Source: Methanomicrobiales archaeon
GTDB lineage: Archaea; Halobacteriota; Methanomicrobia; Methanomicrobiales; Methanospirillaceae
DNA: 6,599 nucleotides
Assembly (NCBI GenBank): GCA_012798365.1
Contig: JAAZNH010000222.1
Coordinates: forward strand, 1 to 6,599
Direction: 5' to 3'
The number at the start of each line of letters is the position of its first letter. The stretch's first letter is position 1. Positions 5,166 to 6,599 of the stretch are shown here, piece after piece. Both the position numbers and the translations under genes were made by a program. Below the pieces are notes generated by a model that ran no database searches, was not told the origin of the DNA, and saw only the letters and a list, made by a program, of their open reading frames with translations.

Positions 5166-6599
5166 TTACATAACCGCCGGCACCCCAGCTTCCGCAAGGA
5201 CAGTAGTGGTTCCCGAAGTACCTTCTGAAGAAAGACCCGGGGAAGACGAGAACCCGGAGGGTGTTGTGCTGGTTGTTGTCGTAACCGGGGTTGTGGTGGC
5301 CGGGAAGGTGAGGCGGACCGCATTTCCGGCAACCGGCGTATAGGGCTCGTACAAAGCGGTTACGCTGAAGGCATAACTCGTCCCTGGCTGGAGTGTTCCC
5401 CCGATATCCCCGCCATTGTAGCCATCTGATTCCGTGATCGTGGCAGAGGTCGTATCCCGGCTGGTGATCCAGAACATATACCCGTCAGTCGGGTATACCG
5501 GGTTGTCCTTGTTCTTTGAAATGACAACCTTGTACCCGAGGAAATCACTGTCAGTGATCTTCTGCCAGTTGACGACAACGGAAGTACCGGAAACCTGGGC
5601 TGATACTGAGGGAACCGTGTGTGGCGGGGCAGTTGTTGTGGTTGTTGCAACGGTGGTCGTCGTTGTCGCAACCGACGGCATGGTCATTGTTATGGCATTA
5701 CCGGCAACCTTGCTGTCGGGATAGATTGCCGTGATGCTGATGTAATATGCCTGGCCGGGCTGCAGTTTGCCACCGATATCGCCTCCATTATAGGTCGTGG
5801 TGGTATCCAGCGTCGCATAGTTGTGGTTCCGGTCAGTGATGTAATACATATAGCCGTCATCGGGATACTTCGGGTTCGCGTTGTTCTTTGAGACAACGAC
5901 CTTGTATCCCTGGAAATCCGCATCGGTTATCGCATTCCACGTCAGAGCGATTGTGCTACCTGATACGCTCCCGGCAACGGTTGGCACGGTGTGGGGGGTT
6001 GCCGTGGTTGCAGTGGCAGTCGGTGTCGGGCTGGTTGTCGCAACAGCCGGCATGGTCATCGTAATAGTATTGCCGGTCACTTTGCTGTCGGAATAGAGTG
6101 CCGTGATACTGATGTAGTAGGTCTGGCCGGCTTTCAGTTTGCCACCGATATCGCCACCGCTGTACGTTGTCAAAGTGTCCAGCGTTGCATAGTTGTGATT
6201 CCGGTCGGTGATGTAGTACATATAGCCATCATCGGGATACTTCGGGTTTGCGTTGTTCTTTGAGACAACGACCTTATACCCGAGGAAATCTGCATCGGTT
6301 ATCGCATTCCACGAGAGCGCGATTGTGCTGCCGGAAACTGTTCCGGTAACAGTAGGCCCGGCATGGGCAGGTGCCGTTGTCGTGGTGGCGACAGGTGTGG
6401 CAGTTGCTGAAATCTGCACGGTTGCTGTCGGGGTCACCGAAATAGTCCCGGTCGGGACGGGCGTTGTTGTTGAGGGGGTGGGTGTACCGGCCGGCGGTAT
6501 CGTGACCGTCTTTGACAGGGTTGGGGAAGGACTGACCGCTGCGTTCGTGATCAGGTTCCGGACCCTGACGCAGGAGAGGTAGGCATCCTGTAACCCGGA
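5166..6599 (-). CDS. Secreted repeat protein with three fibronectin-III-like units, 5' end outside the window
   Basis: The frame is open from the right edge (SGLQDAYLSCVRVRNLITN...) to the stop at 5166, giving 477 residues; the true start lies beyond 6599. An internal GTG at 6437 is not a credible start because coding continues upstream. The order is: a short N-terminal part, a Thr/Pro/Ser-rich stretch (about 6540-6360), then three beta-sandwich-like units of about 105 residues. Each has the strand pattern SGSTIALSWN, DADFLGYKVVVSKN, YPDDGYMYYITDRN, YNGGDIGGKL and PGQ.YYISITALY. Thr-rich linkers separate them, and a Ser/Thr-rich tail ends in EAGVPAVM. Fibronectin-III-like domains act in adhesion and protein or glycan binding outside the cell, and the linkers may be O-glycosylated. 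There is no C-terminal membrane segment or sorting motif, so any signal or anchor must lie in the missing N-terminus. It could equally be an archaeal surface adhesin or an accessory part of a larger exported enzyme. Confidence 0.92.
   Translation of the reverse strand, partial: SGLQDAYLSCVRVRNLITNAAVSPSPTLSKTVTIPPAGTPTPSTTTPVPTGTISVTPTATVQISATATPVATTTTAPAHAGPTVTGTVSGSTIALSWNAITDADFLGYKVVVSKNNANPKYPDDGYMYYITDRNHNYATLDTLTTYSGGDIGGKLKAGQTYYISITALYSDSKVTGNTITMTMPAVATTSPTPTATATTATPHTVPTVAGSVSGSTIALTWNAITDADFQGYKVVVSKNNANPKYPDDGYMYYITDRNHNYATLDTTTTYNGGDIGGKLQPGQAYYISITAIYPDSKVAGNAITMTMPSVATTTTTVATTTTTAPPHTVPSVSAQVSGTSVVVNWQKITDSDFLGYKVVISKNKDNPVYPTDGYMFWITSRDTTSATITESDGYNGGDIGGTLQPGTSYAFSVTALYEPYTPVAGNAVRLTFPATTTPVTTTTSTTPSGFSSSPGLSSEGTSGTTTVLAEAGVPAVM
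5298..6359 (-). repeat. Three in-frame tandem repeats with an exact 372-bp period (FN3-like units)
   Basis: Equivalent residues of the three units are spaced exactly 124 codons apart; for example the Tyr of GYKVV recurs at two successive 124-residue steps. Units lie at about 6359-6045, 5987-5673 and 5615-5298 on the minus strand. The first two differ at roughly a dozen of about 100 residues and share long near-identical DNA stretches (for example 5881-5940 against 6253-6312, with scattered third-position changes). The third is clearly diverged (VVISKNKDNPVYPTDGYMFWITSRD). This fits one older and one more recent unit duplication. Confidence 0.9.

Noticed and set aside
4521..5228. Long plus-strand open frame of 235 codons
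   Set aside because: The product is rich in Arg, Cys and Ser without a domain. It lies antisense to the 161-aa gene, which has a good ribosome binding site, and runs into the end of the FN3 gene. It is a shadow frame of GC-rich DNA.
5298..6359. CRISPR-like or non-coding tandem repeat
   Set aside because: The repeat unit is 372 bp, in frame, and encodes a protein domain; substitutions are largely at third positions, so it is a coding repeat.

Overview
The window looks like chromosomal DNA from a methanogenic archaeon of the Methanomicrobiales (Methanoregula-like). This is inferred from several signs. There are AT-rich TATA-type promoter patches and no bacterial -35/-10 pairs. One gene has a GGAG-type ribosome binding site. 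A secreted protein carries Thr/Pro-rich linkers between fibronectin-III-like units ('GYKVVVSKNN..PKYPDDGYMYYITDRN..'), a style I associate with this order. No rRNA, tRNA or mobile-element marker is present to settle the taxonomy.

Layout. (1) 83-751, plus strand: a 222-aa protein anchored by one N-terminal membrane segment, with an exported C-terminal domain. (2) 752-1992: about 1.24 kb with no convincing gene. It holds a TATA-like element, two arrays of short repeated half-sites (one centred on a perfect 26-bp palindrome), and a GC-rich stretch dense in stem-loops. On the minus strand that stretch is bracketed by a TATA-like element and a stem-loop followed by six T, so it could be an unannotated RNA. 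(3) 2652-1993 and 3172-2657, minus strand: a six-helix membrane protein starting 4 nt after the stop of msrA (peptide methionine-S-oxide reductase), a probable two-gene operon. (4) 4295-3240, minus: a secreted SGNH-hydrolase-like protein. (5) 4972-4487, minus: a small helical protein of unknown function. (6) 6599-5166, minus: the C-terminal 477 residues of a secreted protein with three tandem fibronectin-III-like units; its start lies beyond the right edge.

From 1993 to the right edge all genes run on the minus strand. Three of the six proteins (222-aa protein, SGNH-like protein, FN3 repeat protein) appear to act at or outside the cell surface. MsrA is cytoplasmic and repairs oxidised methionine. 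No pathway links all the genes. The most notable observations are the palindromic array at 1018-1062, the possible minus-strand RNA at 1305-1817, and the replacement of two acidic active-site residues in MsrA.
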